Source: Geosiphon pyriformis (lineage: Eukaryota; Glomeromycota; Glomeromycetes; Archaeosporales; Geosiphonaceae). Taken from it: DNA of 64,000 bases. Under the pieces are notes generated by a model. The model searched no databases. It was not told where the DNA came from and worked only from the letters and a program-made list of their open reading frames with translations. Shown here one piece after another: positions 44,824-57,883 of this stretch (the first letter of the stretch is position 1; each line of letters opens with the position of its first letter). A program made the translations under genes and the position numbers. The stretch is taken from the NCBI GenBank assembly GCA_016748015.1, contig JAAOMT010000135.1, positions 761,326-825,325 on the forward strand, in the 5' to 3' direction.

Positions 44824-46762
44824 ATGATTTATAGCCAAAAGAATTCGATGAAGGGTTCTCATGATGCCTTGTCAAGCGATATCAGGCGCTTGATTAAGTG
44901 GTTCCCAGATCACAAATCAGCTGTCCTGAAACTGAAGGCATTTGAAAAAAAATTGGTTAGTGTTTTTTCCTCTTGCTAAAATGACATCGCGTGATGTAGT
45001 TCCTTGCTCACAAAGTAATATTTGCACGCATTCTCGCTGAAATACTCAATTGTGAAATTTCAGCCGAAAACTAATATTGAGGAAGAAACGTCAAAGCGCA
45101 AAATTACAGGTAAGGAGTTGGATTGGGAGGTATTCTTTTTCAACTCTCAATCAATCTTTCATCTTTAAGTTGAGAAAAAGAGCGCAAAGAAGCCTCGCAT
45201 TGAGGCAACAGAAGCTGATGAAAGCAGCTTAGACGAGCAGGAAGAGAGTCAGGCGTCAGGGAGTGATGATTTGCTCAATCGGCCGTATGAAAAGGTCCTT
45301 GAGCAGATTAAAGCCGTTCAAATGGACGACACAGCAGCCTTCATTAAGTAAGGTCTTTCCTATTAAAATTTAACTTTCCTTTGATTTATTGGTAAAATAT
45401 TTGATTTTTTGAATTCCCTTGTACAGCCCTTTGTACTGGGGGGTTATTGATCTTCGCCAGGCCAAGATTTCCCCAAGTCCATTTCTTCTCCGAGGAAAGG
45501 AGCTTTTACCCCAGCAAGAATATGAACGGCTTTGTAGCCTTATGGGCAACATAGTCGAAGAGGAAAGTCATTTAAACGATTCATCGGCCGGATTTTTGGA
45601 GGCCATTGAAATTTCGGGGAATAAAAGTATTGGGGATCTTGGTATGCGGTTTCGGGCCAATGGTACTGCGGGCATTGGAAATCTAATTCGAGAAGGAAAT
45701 CAAAAGGCAAAAGCCTTATTACGGAATTTCAATGAATTTGATGAGGACACCCAGTACATTGCAGAATGTTTTTCAGCCATGTAAGTTTTTTTTATTGGTT
45801 TATTTTTTAAATTAACAATTTAAATATTAATTTGGATATAAAAGTGCTAGATGGCTAAAAGATTTCAATGGTGACACACATTCTGAGAGGAACGTGGATG
45901 GGTTTGCTCTTTTGCAATTAGCTAAAGTTCCCGGTGCAAGATTCGATTAGTATGTTGATTTCTTTTTTTATTTTTTATTTTTGTATGAATATAACAATTA
46001 TGCTTTGACATGTAGTGGTGAAAACCATTCTCAGGCGGATAAAGAAGAAAAGGAATCTCGCTCTAATTTGGCTAGGATTGGAAAACCCTGTGATTACCTT
46101 TTTCGTGTATATAGTTTTTTTTATTCTTATACTTTTTTTATTAATGGATTTTTAGTCCTAATTTTTTTATTAATGCGTTTTTAGTCTGGCCATCAAGAAA
46201 TTGGATGTGGTGAAAATTCAGGTCCAAAATGCAAAGATTCCATGGATAAAGCAAATACAGACTTTATCGATGTTGTGAAAGTTGCCCGTTCACAACATAT
46301 CGCTTTTCTGACAGAGTGTACTGAAACCAGTGGTCTCGATCCTCTTTCAACCATTGTGCAAGATGCATGCGAGCTGATTGTGATTCCTTTTTTTCAGCTA
46401 ATAGGATATCGTATTCGGTTTTATATTTTGCTGCAAGTGAGTGGAGAATTATATGCAATCTGGCAGTGGGGATCAGAGTTATTGCCGACTCATGATGACC
46501 ATGTGAAGAAATTATTGTCAGTGTGCAAATTGTTTTTTCTTTATAGGGTGAGTACCAAAAAACTTTTGTTTATTTTTAATAATAATCAAGGTCTTACTCT
46601 GGAATTTTATGTTCTTTGTAGAATCTTTTGGCTAGAGTACAAAGGTTGGGAACAGCTGCCATTGATAAAGCGAAAGGAAGGCTTCAGTGGAATTCTGTGG
46701 TTTTGGAAAGGAAGGCAAAAATTCAAATAAGCGGGTTGATAGAAAAAGAAAGATGTGAATGA
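44824..46762 (+). CDS. Uncharacterised 8-exon protein with PD-(D/E)XK-like motif layout
   Basis: Exons: 44824-44955, 45064-45109, 45170-45347, 45427-45780, 45845-45949, 46016-46106, 46185-46547, 46622-46762, giving 469 aa in phase. The N-terminal ~120 residues are charged and Lys/Glu-rich with nuclear-localisation-like KKSAKKPR. The middle is globular (NPLYWGVIDLRQAKISPSP). Around residues 291-316 the text reads RIGKPCDYLFR then SGHQEIGCGENSGPK, an Asp followed about a dozen residues later by an E-x-G/E cluster before a helix. This resembles the D...ExK core of PD-(D/E)XK nucleases seen in large families of Glomeromycotina proteins. The catalytic Lys would be absent or shifted. The end IPFFQLIGYRIRFYILLQVS is hydrophobic, perhaps a buried strand-helix. 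I am unsure of the function. The start may extend upstream. Confidence 0.6.
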
Positions 46763-49416
46763 ATATTAATTTGTAATACTAGAGTAGGCTCTTTTGTTTC
46801 CGCAAAAAGTAATCATGTAAAAAAAAAAGAAGACAATGCGAGGGAGCAAAAGGAAAGGTCTAAAATACATAGAAAAAGTAAATGGATATAAAAGCCTAAA
46901 GATAAAAGTATGAAAAAGACTTGTGCAATTTTTTCACTTGAAGGATACGCTGTCTCAAAAATTAAAAATGATGGAAAACCTAAAAACTTAGATATTCTAT
47001 GTAAAACGAGGAAAAAAGTGCAAAACTTTTCGCGAAAATAATATGTTGATCCAAAACTTTGTTGCCATTGTGTGGCACCAAACAGAAAGTCTACCATCAA
47101 TTCGTAAGAAAGAACCCTTGCCTGGATCCGTGAATCTCAATGGATTATCCAAACATTCATTAAAACTTGTAAGGTTTATGATTCATTTTCAAAAGAGGGA
47201 TACTCCGCAGATTTCTGATCTATTTGGTCTTTATTTCCACAAATAATATTTTGTATAAATTTTTACCAAAGTTTACTCTCACACATGATCCCCTTTACTT
47301 TGTTGCTAAACTGCAGCACCGTTTGGAATGCTCCTTTTCTTTGGATTAACAATAGTCAATACATGGAGGTTTTCTTCCCTCTCAGGAAATAAATACTCGG
47401 ACGTTATCGAAAGTTTATATTTTCAATCAAATTGCTAATATTTGATGCATTGTCATTTTTGATCAAAAATATTTAGCTGTTTTTCGCAATGAGGAGCAAA
47501 ATTTTTTTTGTCATTGTAATTATGTGCCGGATTTCACGTGATGTTAGATTTAATCTTTTTTTTTGGTTATTTTGAATCTATTTTCCCTTATCATGTTTCT
47601 ATGGATTTTATCGATAGTAAATTTTTAAAAAAAGCAGAGGGATTTAAAATTGATGTTTTGATTTCATTATAATGCGAAAAATGAGTTTAATTAAAAGAAA
47701 AACAAGAAAGAAAAAAAAACAAACAATGAAACAAAAAAGAATTCTGGGACTTATCATTTCCAGTTATGCGCCTCGATAACATGCAAGATGAATATGGAAA
47801 ATTTTAATAAGATGAAATGGCCTAAAAAAATTCGGAATCTAATTAGCATTCACATACCGATTCGCTCATTGTTGACAGTTTAAAAATCCCAAAAATAATT
47901 TTTTCTAATTTGAATTCCCAATTTTGAAAGAATTTCTCTCAAATGTTTGTAATACATGAATTGTGCTTTAAATAGTATTCATGCTAAACTTTTTTGGATC
48001 CTGGGAATCTTGGCGATTTTTTTCAGTGCTACAAACTTTTCTTTCACTATTTTTTTTTTTTTTAAAAAGTTCCCATTTATGAATTTATCATTATCACTAT
48101 TATTTTTATTTTTATTTTTATCAACAATGAATCATGATATGAAAAAATTCCTATTGCATTCTATTTTCTGATAAGTCTTAATTATCATCGACAATTATAA
48201 TTCGAAAAATGGAATTCTGCCAAAAATTATTCATGGGTGCAATCATTTACGGGTATTTACCCATTAAAAACTACCATTACCAATGGTGCAGCGGGGAAAT
48301 AAATTATTAACGATTAAATGCAACAAAGGAAATTAAAAAGAATAGTTTCTTATTCATATTTGAAGATCTTTAGTCCACCCTTCCATATAAAGATTCATAA
48401 TAATTAAAAAGGAAATCATTAGCACTTTTCTTTTATAATTAAAAGAAACGAGAAAAAGGTTGTTCCTGTTGCTCCTCTTCCTTTAACATAGTTCAAAGAT
48501 GATATTCTTTATCGCATTAGTAGAAAAATATACCTTTTTAAGAATTTTTTTAATTTTTAATACATGAAAAAAACGCTACCTTTTAACTTGTAAAAAGCCA
48601 GAAATTCGATTTGAAAATTTATCGGCGATAGTACATTTGTTATTCGCTCATTATTACCGAGATTTTTCATCATCCTTCTCTGGTATCATTACTTTTGAAA
48701 TGGTTGATAAAAATTAGGAGACAAAACTTCATTGCACCAATCCTGCACCCATAAGTTTTGAACAGGTAGAAATTTCAAGCGATTTGTTCATGTCTACAGT
48801 ATAATGCATGTGTCCATACAAACGGCGAATACCACGATTATCATGCAGTTAAAAGTGCAAGTGGATGGACACGTTGTAACCGGATTTCAAAATCATTACC
48901 AAAAAGAGCCTTCAAAAACCGGACATTGTAGTAAGAATGACGTTCTATCATGAAATTTTGACGTTTCTTACCAAGAAGGATGATGATGAAAATGATGATT
49001 ATGAGTTTATTTTTATCGTTTAGCTTCTTTTTATTGTGTGTACCCGGTGATGCGGCGGCGTATGTTAATCATAATTTCAAAAAAATTTGTGATATAATAA
49101 AAGGTATATATTATGCTTCTCACCAGAATTGATTTATACATCAATTAATGGTTTATTGTATTAAAATCTAGCTTCTAAAATTGGATAATAACATGTAATT
49201 TATTGCCCGAGGTTTGTGTTCCAAAACTTTTACTGGCCAAGTCATTCTATTTAGGTATGTAATTTTATATTCATATGTTCCTGTAGGTCAACTGTTCTGT
49301 TCCTCTCTATCTTCATTAATTCCTCTCCTTTTTTTTGTTCCCCTCTACCCTTTAAAAATACCACTCTTTAAACCCGACCCGTTGTCGTTCCTTGGGCTGG
49401 TCTTTAAAGAACTCCA

Positions 49417-49458
49417 TTAACAACAACAACAACAACAACAATAATAATAATAATAACA
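49417..49458. repeat. (AAC)n/(AAT)n microsatellite
   Basis: About seven AAC units followed by about six AAT units. Confidence 0.85.
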
Positions 49459-50319
49459 AAACCACAACAAAAACAACATCACTCCAAAATAAACCCCTAG
49501 TTACTCTTATCCTTTTACACGCGCGCGACTATCCCGACTACGACCACGGGCTCGAAAGTTCCTATTCCTGTTATTAACTAGTTAAGTGCGAACAAACCCA
49601 CTAACTCAGTTCTCCCTCTTCCCCATCACCTCTTTCTCAAATTTTTTTAAAGAACCTTTTTCTTTCTTTCTTTCTTTCTCACTCTCAACTAATTTTACAA
49701 TCACCTTTTTCTTTACCTAAAAAAGGTTACATTTTATAAGTTAGTCTTTCAAATCAACTTCCTAATAAAGTTCAAAAAAGGAGTTTTTTTTGACATCTCA
49801 ATAACAGAAACTGTTTATACATATCCCGGAAAAAAAACTTGAGATTCTATGTATGATCCTGAATTTGTGTTGTAGTCTCGAAACCAAAAATTTTCACTCC
49901 CTTCCCTTTCACATCAAACACCTGGACGCTTGTTATCTAATATAATAACCAAACAATTCGACAACTAAAAAAATAACCACCACCACCACCAACAACAATA
50001 ACAACAACAACAACAACAACCAAGTCGACAACAAATAAGAATCTAAAACCAAGAAGAAATCACCGTCAAGAAATTCCCGAAAGCCCAGACGAAAGAATCA
50101 AGTGTCCGTCCGTGACTGTATGTGCCTATCTTTGTGTACGTGTTTATGTGAGAGAGAAGCAAGGGTCATTTAATCTTTGGAAAAATTCAAGTATTATCAA
50201 ATTTCTTTCTTGCCAATTGTTTTTTATATATATATCACATTCTCCTCCTCTTTTCTACCTTTTCGCGTTTCTTATTTTTGGTGGTAAAATTTGAATAAAA
50301 AGTCTTATCTATTATAAAT

Positions 50320-50322
<3 letters not shown>

Positions 50323-50352
<30 letters not shown>
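50323..50352. repeat. (AT)n microsatellite
   Basis: About 15 AT units, some 300 bp upstream of the FKS1 start. Confidence 0.85.
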
Positions 50353-50355
<3 letters not shown>

Positions 50356-50646
50356 TATATTTATTACGTTATTCAATTCCACATACGCACTATATTAAAC
50401 AAACGAAACGCCATCTTCGAATTTATATTGGATTTATCTTCTGACTTACTTTTTTATCTTCTTCTTTTTTTTTAATTATTACTATTATTATTATCGCCGG
50501 GATTCACACTTTGCCTGTCGATTGTATATAAAATTATTTGCATCTGATATATAAATATAGACTGGACCTTTCTCTTAACCAAGAATCAACATTGATCTTG
50601 TCTAAAAACCAAAAATTTAATTAAATATTCAATCCAAAAATTAAAA

Positions 50647-53600
50647 ATGGCCCAAAATTACAACCAACGAAGCAATTCTGGTAACTCTGGCTCTAGTAAC
50701 AGTAGTGATAGTAGTAGGATACGATACAATCATCACCAAATTGAACAGCAGCAGCAACAGCAACAACAATATCGACAACGATCATCGCCACATTCACCCT
50801 CTCGACATGAACCAGTATTACCACCGCCAATTCATCCTAATTATCAAAGGAATCCTAACCTTTCGCCAAATTTTCCTCATGCTGCTTACAACAACAACAA
50901 CAATTATTCACAACAACAAGGTTATTCTCGTTCACCTCCAAGTCAAGATAATGGATCTGCACAATATCATAATCACCCTAGCCCAAGGCTTGAAACACCA
51001 ACAACTCCTCTTCCTCAACAATACCTAACATCACCATCTACCACTTCACCTCGCTCTCCCTTTAATTATCCTCCTTATGCATCACGTGAACAATATCCAC
51101 CGCGTACGGTGAGTCAACCAGATCCAAAGGATGTGTACCCATTGGATGATATAAATGATTATTATGAGGATAGTGATTTGGACGATTATAATCTTGATCG
51201 AAGAACAAATCAACAACCCCCCGTAACACAAATTGCTTCCAATCAATATTATAATGGTGCCCGATATCTTGCTCAGGATGATCCTGCATACCCTGCTGAA
51301 GCTTATCCGGCTCAAACTGACCCAAATAGAGGTAAATTATTTTTTAAAATTCTCCAACAAATGTTTCTATGCATTCTATATCGTGATTCAACTTTTCTTT
51401 ATTTTTTTTCGTTAGGTACCTCTGAAAATCAGATGTCACCTTTTTATTCACGACCGACCAATGGTCAAGATCGAGCAGATGAAAATAATCGTAAGGGTAA
51501 GGGACGTGGTGAAGCAGATTCCGAAACAGAAACAGACAGCGTGAGTGATCTTACCCCGAATTCCGCGTATTCTGGTGAAGCCGACAATTATGATTATGGA
51601 GCTACGCGTGGGGTCGACGATTCAAGCCGCTATACGATGTACGCCTCATCACAAGATTCATTAATGCACGTATTAGACCCCAAAAAGCCTCAATATTATT
51701 CTCCCTCTCAAACCACTTACAATGGTGAAAATTCCTCGACGGCATCTGGACGTGAGACACCACAATACTATGGTCTAGATTATCCACATCTTCCACCTGG
51801 TAATCAACGCTCAAAGGAACCTTATCCAGCTTGGAGATCCGATGATCCTCAAATCCCTTGTTCAAAAGAAGAGATTGAAGACATTTTCCTGGATTTGACA
51901 AACAAATTTGGATTCCAGAAAGACAGCATGCGAAATATGTATGATCATTTAATGATAATGCTTGATTCACGTGCCTCTCGAATGTCTCCAGCACAAGCAC
52001 TTTTGACTTTGCATGCTGATTATGTTGGTGGAGAGAATTCCAATTATCGCAAATGGTATTTTGCCGCTCAAATGGACATTGATGATGCCCTTCACAATCC
52101 ACATAAGAATGGGATTCCGATCGCGCGACAAAATTTCGAAGACGTCCGAGCAAGCGAAGAGATGTGGAAAGAACGTATGAATTCAATGTCACAATATGAT
52201 CGTGTTCGTCAGTTGGCATTATTCTTGCTTTTGTGGGGTGAAGCCGCTCAGATTCGATTCACGGCGGAATGTCTCTGCTTTCTTTTCAAGGTGGCCGATG
52301 ATTATTACCGAAGTCCTGATTGTAAAGCAAAAGTACAACCGGTACCTGAGGGGGAATATCTCCGAAACGTTGTCACTCCACTATATCGCTTCATTCGTGA
52401 ACAAGGTTATGAAGTAATTGGTGGAAAATTCGTGAAACGGGAAAAAGATCATGCAGAAACGATCGGCTATGATGATATCAATCAATTGTTTTGGTACCCA
52501 GAATCGATTGATCGTATCAGACTACATGATCGTAAAACACGTCTAATGGCGATGCCACCTAGTCAACGATATCTTGTCCTGAGTCAGGTCGATTGGAGTC
52601 GCGCGTTTGAGAAAACTTACAAAGAAAAACGTACATGGCTTCATTTGGCCGTCAACTTTACTCGAATATGGATAATTCATGTTGCCGTTTTCTGGTATTA
52701 TACCGCGTACGTTGCTCCATTTCTCTACATGGACGAGAATTCAAAAGAACCGGCTGTTAAATGGTCCGTTGTCGCTCTTGGTGGGGCGGTGGCTACTCTT
52801 TTCATGATCGTCGGATGCATTTGTGAATTTTTCTTCATTCCATTGAAAGGTGCTAATGTAAATGGTTTGGTGCAAAGACTACTCATGCTGTTTATCATTC
52901 TGGTAATAAACGCCGCACCAACCTGGTATATAGTCAAGATCAAACGTACTGGATCAACCGCGCTGATGATTAGTCTAGGACAACTCTTTATCTCTTTAGT
53001 CACGACTCTCACTTTTGCCGTATTGCCGAGTTCCGCACTGTTCGGTGGGCCATCAATAACTTCAAGGAAAAGTTTACCTCGTCAAAGTTTTACCGGAAAT
53101 TACCCGCCGCTCAGAGAAAGAGATCGCATTCTATCGATTGGTTTATGGGTCTGTGTGTTTGGATGCAAGCTGATCGAATCCTACTTCTTCTTGTCACTTT
53201 CTTTCAAAGATCCATTGAAAGCTATGCATGGTATGAGGGTTCTTAATTGTGGTGATAAACTTGCTGGCAGTACCCTTTGCACCTACATGCCTGTGATGGC
53301 TATCGTAATCATGTTCTTCATGGATCTTGTATTGTTCTTTTTGGACACTTACCTTTGGTATATCATCTGGAATACAATCTTCTCTGTGACCCGTGCTTTC
53401 TACCTTGGAATCTCCTGTTGGACGTCTTGGAAAGTTATTTTCGCAATGTTGCCTAAACGTATATATGATAAAGTTTTGGCCACATCAAACATGGACATTA
53501 AATATAAGCCAAAAATCCTAGTATCTCAAGTTTGGAACGCCATCATCATTTCAATGTACCGTGAACATTTACTCTCGATTGAAAACGTTCAAAAGTTACT

Positions 53601-56600
53601 TTACCAACAGGTGGGTCAAAATCGATGATTTTCGTCGTCCGTCATTCATCACAAATTTCAATTGTCTAATATTTTTCCATTTTCTCTATCAAGGGCGGCT
53701 CTGAAGACGATGGAAAGCATGATCTAAGAGAACCAGAATTTTTTGTTGCTCAGGCTGCTAGTTCCAACAAAAGTAAATACTTTCCCGCATTAAGCGAAGC
53801 TGAACGTCGAATTTCTTTCTTCGCCCAGAGTTTATCAACCCCGATCCCTGAACCTCTCCCCATTCCCAGCATGCCCACTTTTACGGTATTGACTCCCCAT
53901 TATTCTGAAAAGATTCTTCTATCATTACGTGAAATCATTCGAGAAGAGGATCAAAATACTCGGGTCACTTTGCTGGAATACCTAAAGCAATTGCACCCAA
54001 TCGAATGGGATAATTTCGTCAAGGATACGAAAATTCTCGCCGAAGAACATAGTATGTACCCCGGAACTACTGGTTTCTCGGCATTTCCGAATATTTCAGA
54101 AAAGGACATTAAAAGCAAGAAGTTGGACGATTTGCCATTTTACTCTGTTGGTTTCAAATCTTCTGCGCCAGAGTTCACCTTAAGGACACGAATATGGGCT
54201 TCGCTACGGTCTCAAACCTTATATCGCACGATATCCGGCTTCATGAATTATTCAAAAGCTATCAAACTTTTATATCGTGTCGAGAATCCATCAGTTGTTT
54301 CAAGTTACGCCAATAATCCGGAAAAACTGGAGCGCGAACTGTCTTCAATGGCCCGTCGAAAATTCAAATTTTTGGTCACGATGCAGCGGTACAGTAAATT
54401 CAACAAGGAAGAACAAGAAAATGCCGAATTCTTGTTACGAGCTTACCCTGATCTTCAAATTGCCTATCTTGAAGAACAAGCACCGGAACAAGAAGGTCAA
54501 GAGAATAAGATATTTTCAGTCTTGATCGATGGTCATTGTGAGGTTCTTCCTGATGGTAAACGGAAACCCAAATATCGGGTTCAATTGCCTGGAAATCCAA
54601 TTCTCGGTGACGGCAAATCGGACAATCAAAATCATGCCATCATTTTTTATCGAGGCGAGTATCTTCAACTGGTGGATGCGAATCAGGATAATTATCTCGA
54701 GGAATGTCTCAAGATTCGAAACATTTTGGGCGAGTTTGAACAATTCGATGCCCCTCAAACTTCTCCCTATTCGCCCGCTTCAGAACCGGTCAACAAAAAC
54801 CCGGTGGCCATTGTGGGTGCTCGTGAATATATCTTTTCGGAGAATTACGGTGTGTTGGGTGACGTGGCCGCTGGCAAAGAACAGACTTTCGGAACCCTGA
54901 CGCAACGTATCATGGCAATGATAGGCGGTAAATTACATTATGGTCATCCAGACTTCTTGAATGCTATTTTCATGACGACTCGTGGTGGTATCTCTAAAGC
55001 TCAAAAAGGTTTGCATCTGAATGAAGATATTTATGCGGGAATGAATGCATTCTGTCGTGGTGGACGCATCAAACATACCGAATATTATCAGTGTGGTAAA
55101 GGTCGTGATCTTGGTTTCGGATCAATTCTCCATTTCACCACCAAGATTGGTACCGGTATGGGTGAACAGATGCTCTCCCGTGAATACTATTACATCGGCA
55201 CCCAACTTCCGTTGGACCGTTTCTTGACCTTTTACTATGCACATCCTGGTTTCCATGTGAATAACATATTCATCATCTTATCGGTACAACTGTTCATGGT
55301 TGGTATGATGTTTATTGGAGCTCTGGCCACCTCACTCACCCTCTGTGATTACAATCCTGACCCTCAAGCAAGACGAACCCCAGAAGGCTGTTACGATCTC
55401 GTACCGGTCTACGACTGGATAAAACGCTCAATCATTTCAATTTTCGTCGTGTTCTTCATTGCTTTCTTGCCCCTCTTTTTACAAGAATCGACCGAGAAGG
55501 GATTCCTTCGAAGCCTTACACGATTAGGGAAACATTTTATGTCACTCTCTCCATTCTTTGAAGTCTTTACCACGCAGATCTACGCCAATGCTATCATGAC
55601 CAATCTAAGTTTTGGTGGTGCTCGATACATCGCCACCGGTCGTGGATTTGCTACCGCTCGTATCCCATTCTCCATCTTGTATTCCCGTTTCGCCGGCCCG
55701 AGCATCTACTTTGGAATGCGGATCTTGCTAATTCTGCTCTTTGTCACCATGACCATGTGGATACCGCATCTCATCTACTTTTGGGTTTCTGTAATTGCTT
55801 TGTGCATCTCACCTTTCCTCTTCAACCCACATCAATTCTCCTTCACCGACTTCATCATCGACTATCGAGAATTTCTGCGATGGATGTCACGTGGTAACTC
55901 CAAAACGCATGCGAATTCTTGGATAGCGTATTGTCGGGTTTCAAGAACAATGATCACTGGTTATAAACGCAAAAGATTAGGACATCCTTCAGAGAAACTG
56001 GTTGGGGATGTATCTCGACCAAGTTTCGCGGTTATCTTCGTATCTGAAATTTTATGGCCATTCTTCACCGCCGTGCTTTGTGTGATTGCCTTCATGTTCA
56101 TTAAAAGTTTTGATCAACAGACACTGAACACTCCTAAAAAGGGCACAAGTGCTCTCATTCGTGTGGTCGTGATTGCCCTGGCTCCCATGTTTTTAAATGC
56201 GGTGATGCTGGCCAGTTTATTCCTCATTTCTGTATGCATGGGCCCTGTTTTCAATGGTTGTTGCGGTAGCAAATTCGGGGCGATAACCGCCGGCATTGCT
56301 CATTCGTGGGCTGTTGTCAATTTAATCGGCGCTTTCGAGGGATTATGGTATATCGAATCGTGGAAACTTAATCATGCAGTCCTAGGTATTATTGCTACAA
56401 CAGCTATTCAGAGATTTGTCTTCAAGGTGTTGATTACTTTGTTTTTGTCACGTGAATTCAAACATGATGAAACGAATCGAGCGTGGTGGACCGGTTCTTG
56501 GACTGGTCGAACTCTGGGTAAATCTGCGATCGTTCAACCATTCAGAGAGTATATATGTAAAATAGTGGAAATGGGTTTATTTGCCGCGGATTTTATTCTT

Positions 56601-56861
56601 GGGCACATTATATTATTCATGCTGGCACCTCTCTTACTGATTCCTGGTATAGACAAGATCCACTCGACAATGTTATTTTGGTTGAGACCTAGCAAACAGA
56701 TTCGTTCTCCGATATTCTCGATAAAGGAACGTTCGCGACGGAAGCGTATAGTTTGGACTTATGGGTTAATATTTTTGGGTATGATTGCTATTTTCGTTGG
56801 GTTAATAGCTGGGCCATTGATGGTTGGCTCGAAGGTCAAGAAAATTAATGTACCAATATGA
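50647..56861 (+). CDS. FKS1: 1,3-beta-D-glucan synthase catalytic subunit
   Basis: Three exons: 50647-51331, 51416-53610, 53694-56861, giving 2,015 aa (yeast Fks1 is 1,876). The protein makes cell-wall 1,3-beta-glucan from UDP-glucose at the plasma membrane with Rho1. The N-terminal ~370 residues are Asn/Gln/Ser/Pro-rich and disordered. The FKS1-type domain 1 spans ~374-560 ([20 protein letters not shown]). A first membrane block begins ~638. The glucan synthase domain starts ~998 ([12 protein letters not shown]) and includes [26 protein letters not shown] and [11 protein letters not shown], then many transmembrane helices to the end. The first intron is 84 bp and stop-free, so the genomic frame stays open through it. 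A GT-AG split and an abrupt hydrophobic insert mark it as an intron. Echinocandin hot spots differ from yeast (see findings). Confidence 0.96.
51332..51415 (+). other. Stop-free 84-bp intron in FKS1
   Basis: GGTAAATT donor, TTCGTTAG acceptor, T-rich. If retained it would insert 28 mostly hydrophobic residues without shifting the frame. Confidence 0.75.
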
Positions 56862-57883
56862 ATTTAAAGGAACAATAGGCTAATTAAGTAGTCAAATTTG
56901 GATTTTTTACCGATTCAAAGAACGTTGGACAATAATTTCATACGTCTTTTTCGGTCTTTTTTATTAATCACAGTCTAGTAGAATATGATTGATTTTTTTT
57001 TTTTGGGGGGGGGGGTCAAAAATGACACTTTTGATTTGACAAATTTCGTCTCTGTAATAATGTTTTCATCCCAACCTTTTTCCCATTCCCCTTGTTTTTG
57101 GTAATTGATTACTCTTAGAAATTCTAGTTATCATTTTAATATTTTTGTTTTTTGTTTTTTTGATCGCCAAATTTGGAAATTGTACGAATTTATTTTCTAT
57201 ATAATATTTAAATTATTTTTTAATCTCGTCAGATTTTGAAAAAGTTCACCAAATAAAATGCTTTGGTTCCTTTCATTTTTATATTGTGGTTGTTTTCTCT
57301 TTTTAATAATTAGTTTGATGATGGCATTTAACCAAAGTCAGAGTGAACCATTAAGAATCAATTGTTTTCTTATGAATTTCAAAACTTGAAAGTTTCTTTG
57401 GTCACTTCCCTTAATAAGAAAGATTTTCTCATATGGCCTTAGGGGAGATAGCACGTGAATCCAATTTCAAAATGAGTCTGACGATCAAGACACCATTACC
57501 TTTACCAAAAGAGAAATCTTGCAAACAGGTTCTCGGTTGGACATCTCTCAACCAATCATTGGGTAGACTCACATGCTGCTAATGTGACGATAACCGTTGT
57601 ATTTTTTCCAGGTGATCGGTTCTAATACATCTTAAATTAGTATGCCATCTTTGGCCAAGCTGTACGACTGTGTGTAAGGATTAAATCAAATTAGCATCAA
57701 CGGTCCTAGGCAAGATTTAGCCATTGATACACCAACACCTGATAAAGATTCAAGCTCTATGCATTTAAAAGAGTATTACGGTAGAATATTATTCAACTTC
57801 CATAACACCCATACAGCCCAAGTTTTGCGCGTAAAAGCAAACTTCAAATCAACTTCAACAGTTTGTTTTCACACCTTTTTCAA
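56862..57883. other. Intergenic between FKS1 and SIN1
   Basis: No gene seen. It contains adjacent T and G runs at 56994-57016. The last 300 bp should hold the SIN1 promoter. Confidence 0.6.

Larger units (their letters stand above)
46763..50646. other. Long intergenic / FKS1 upstream region
   Basis: About 3.9 kb without a recognisable gene. The proximal 1.3 kb is full of simple sequence: CAA/AAT repeats at 49417-49458, CTTT at 49657-49680, CAC/CAA at 49977-50015 and an AT run at 50323-50352. Such pyrimidine- and CAA-rich tracts are typical of long fungal 5' leaders. Open frames at 47043, 47956, 49214 and 50112 look like chance. Confidence 0.55.

Noticed and set aside
46264-46458. 64-aa minus-strand open frame with a very protein-like sequence
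   Set aside because: It lies antisense to exon 7 of the 8-exon plus-strand gene, whose phases and splice sites are consistent over 469 codons. Treated as a shadow frame.
51602-52219. 205-aa minus-strand open frame
   Set aside because: Antisense to the conserved FKS1 N-terminal domain.
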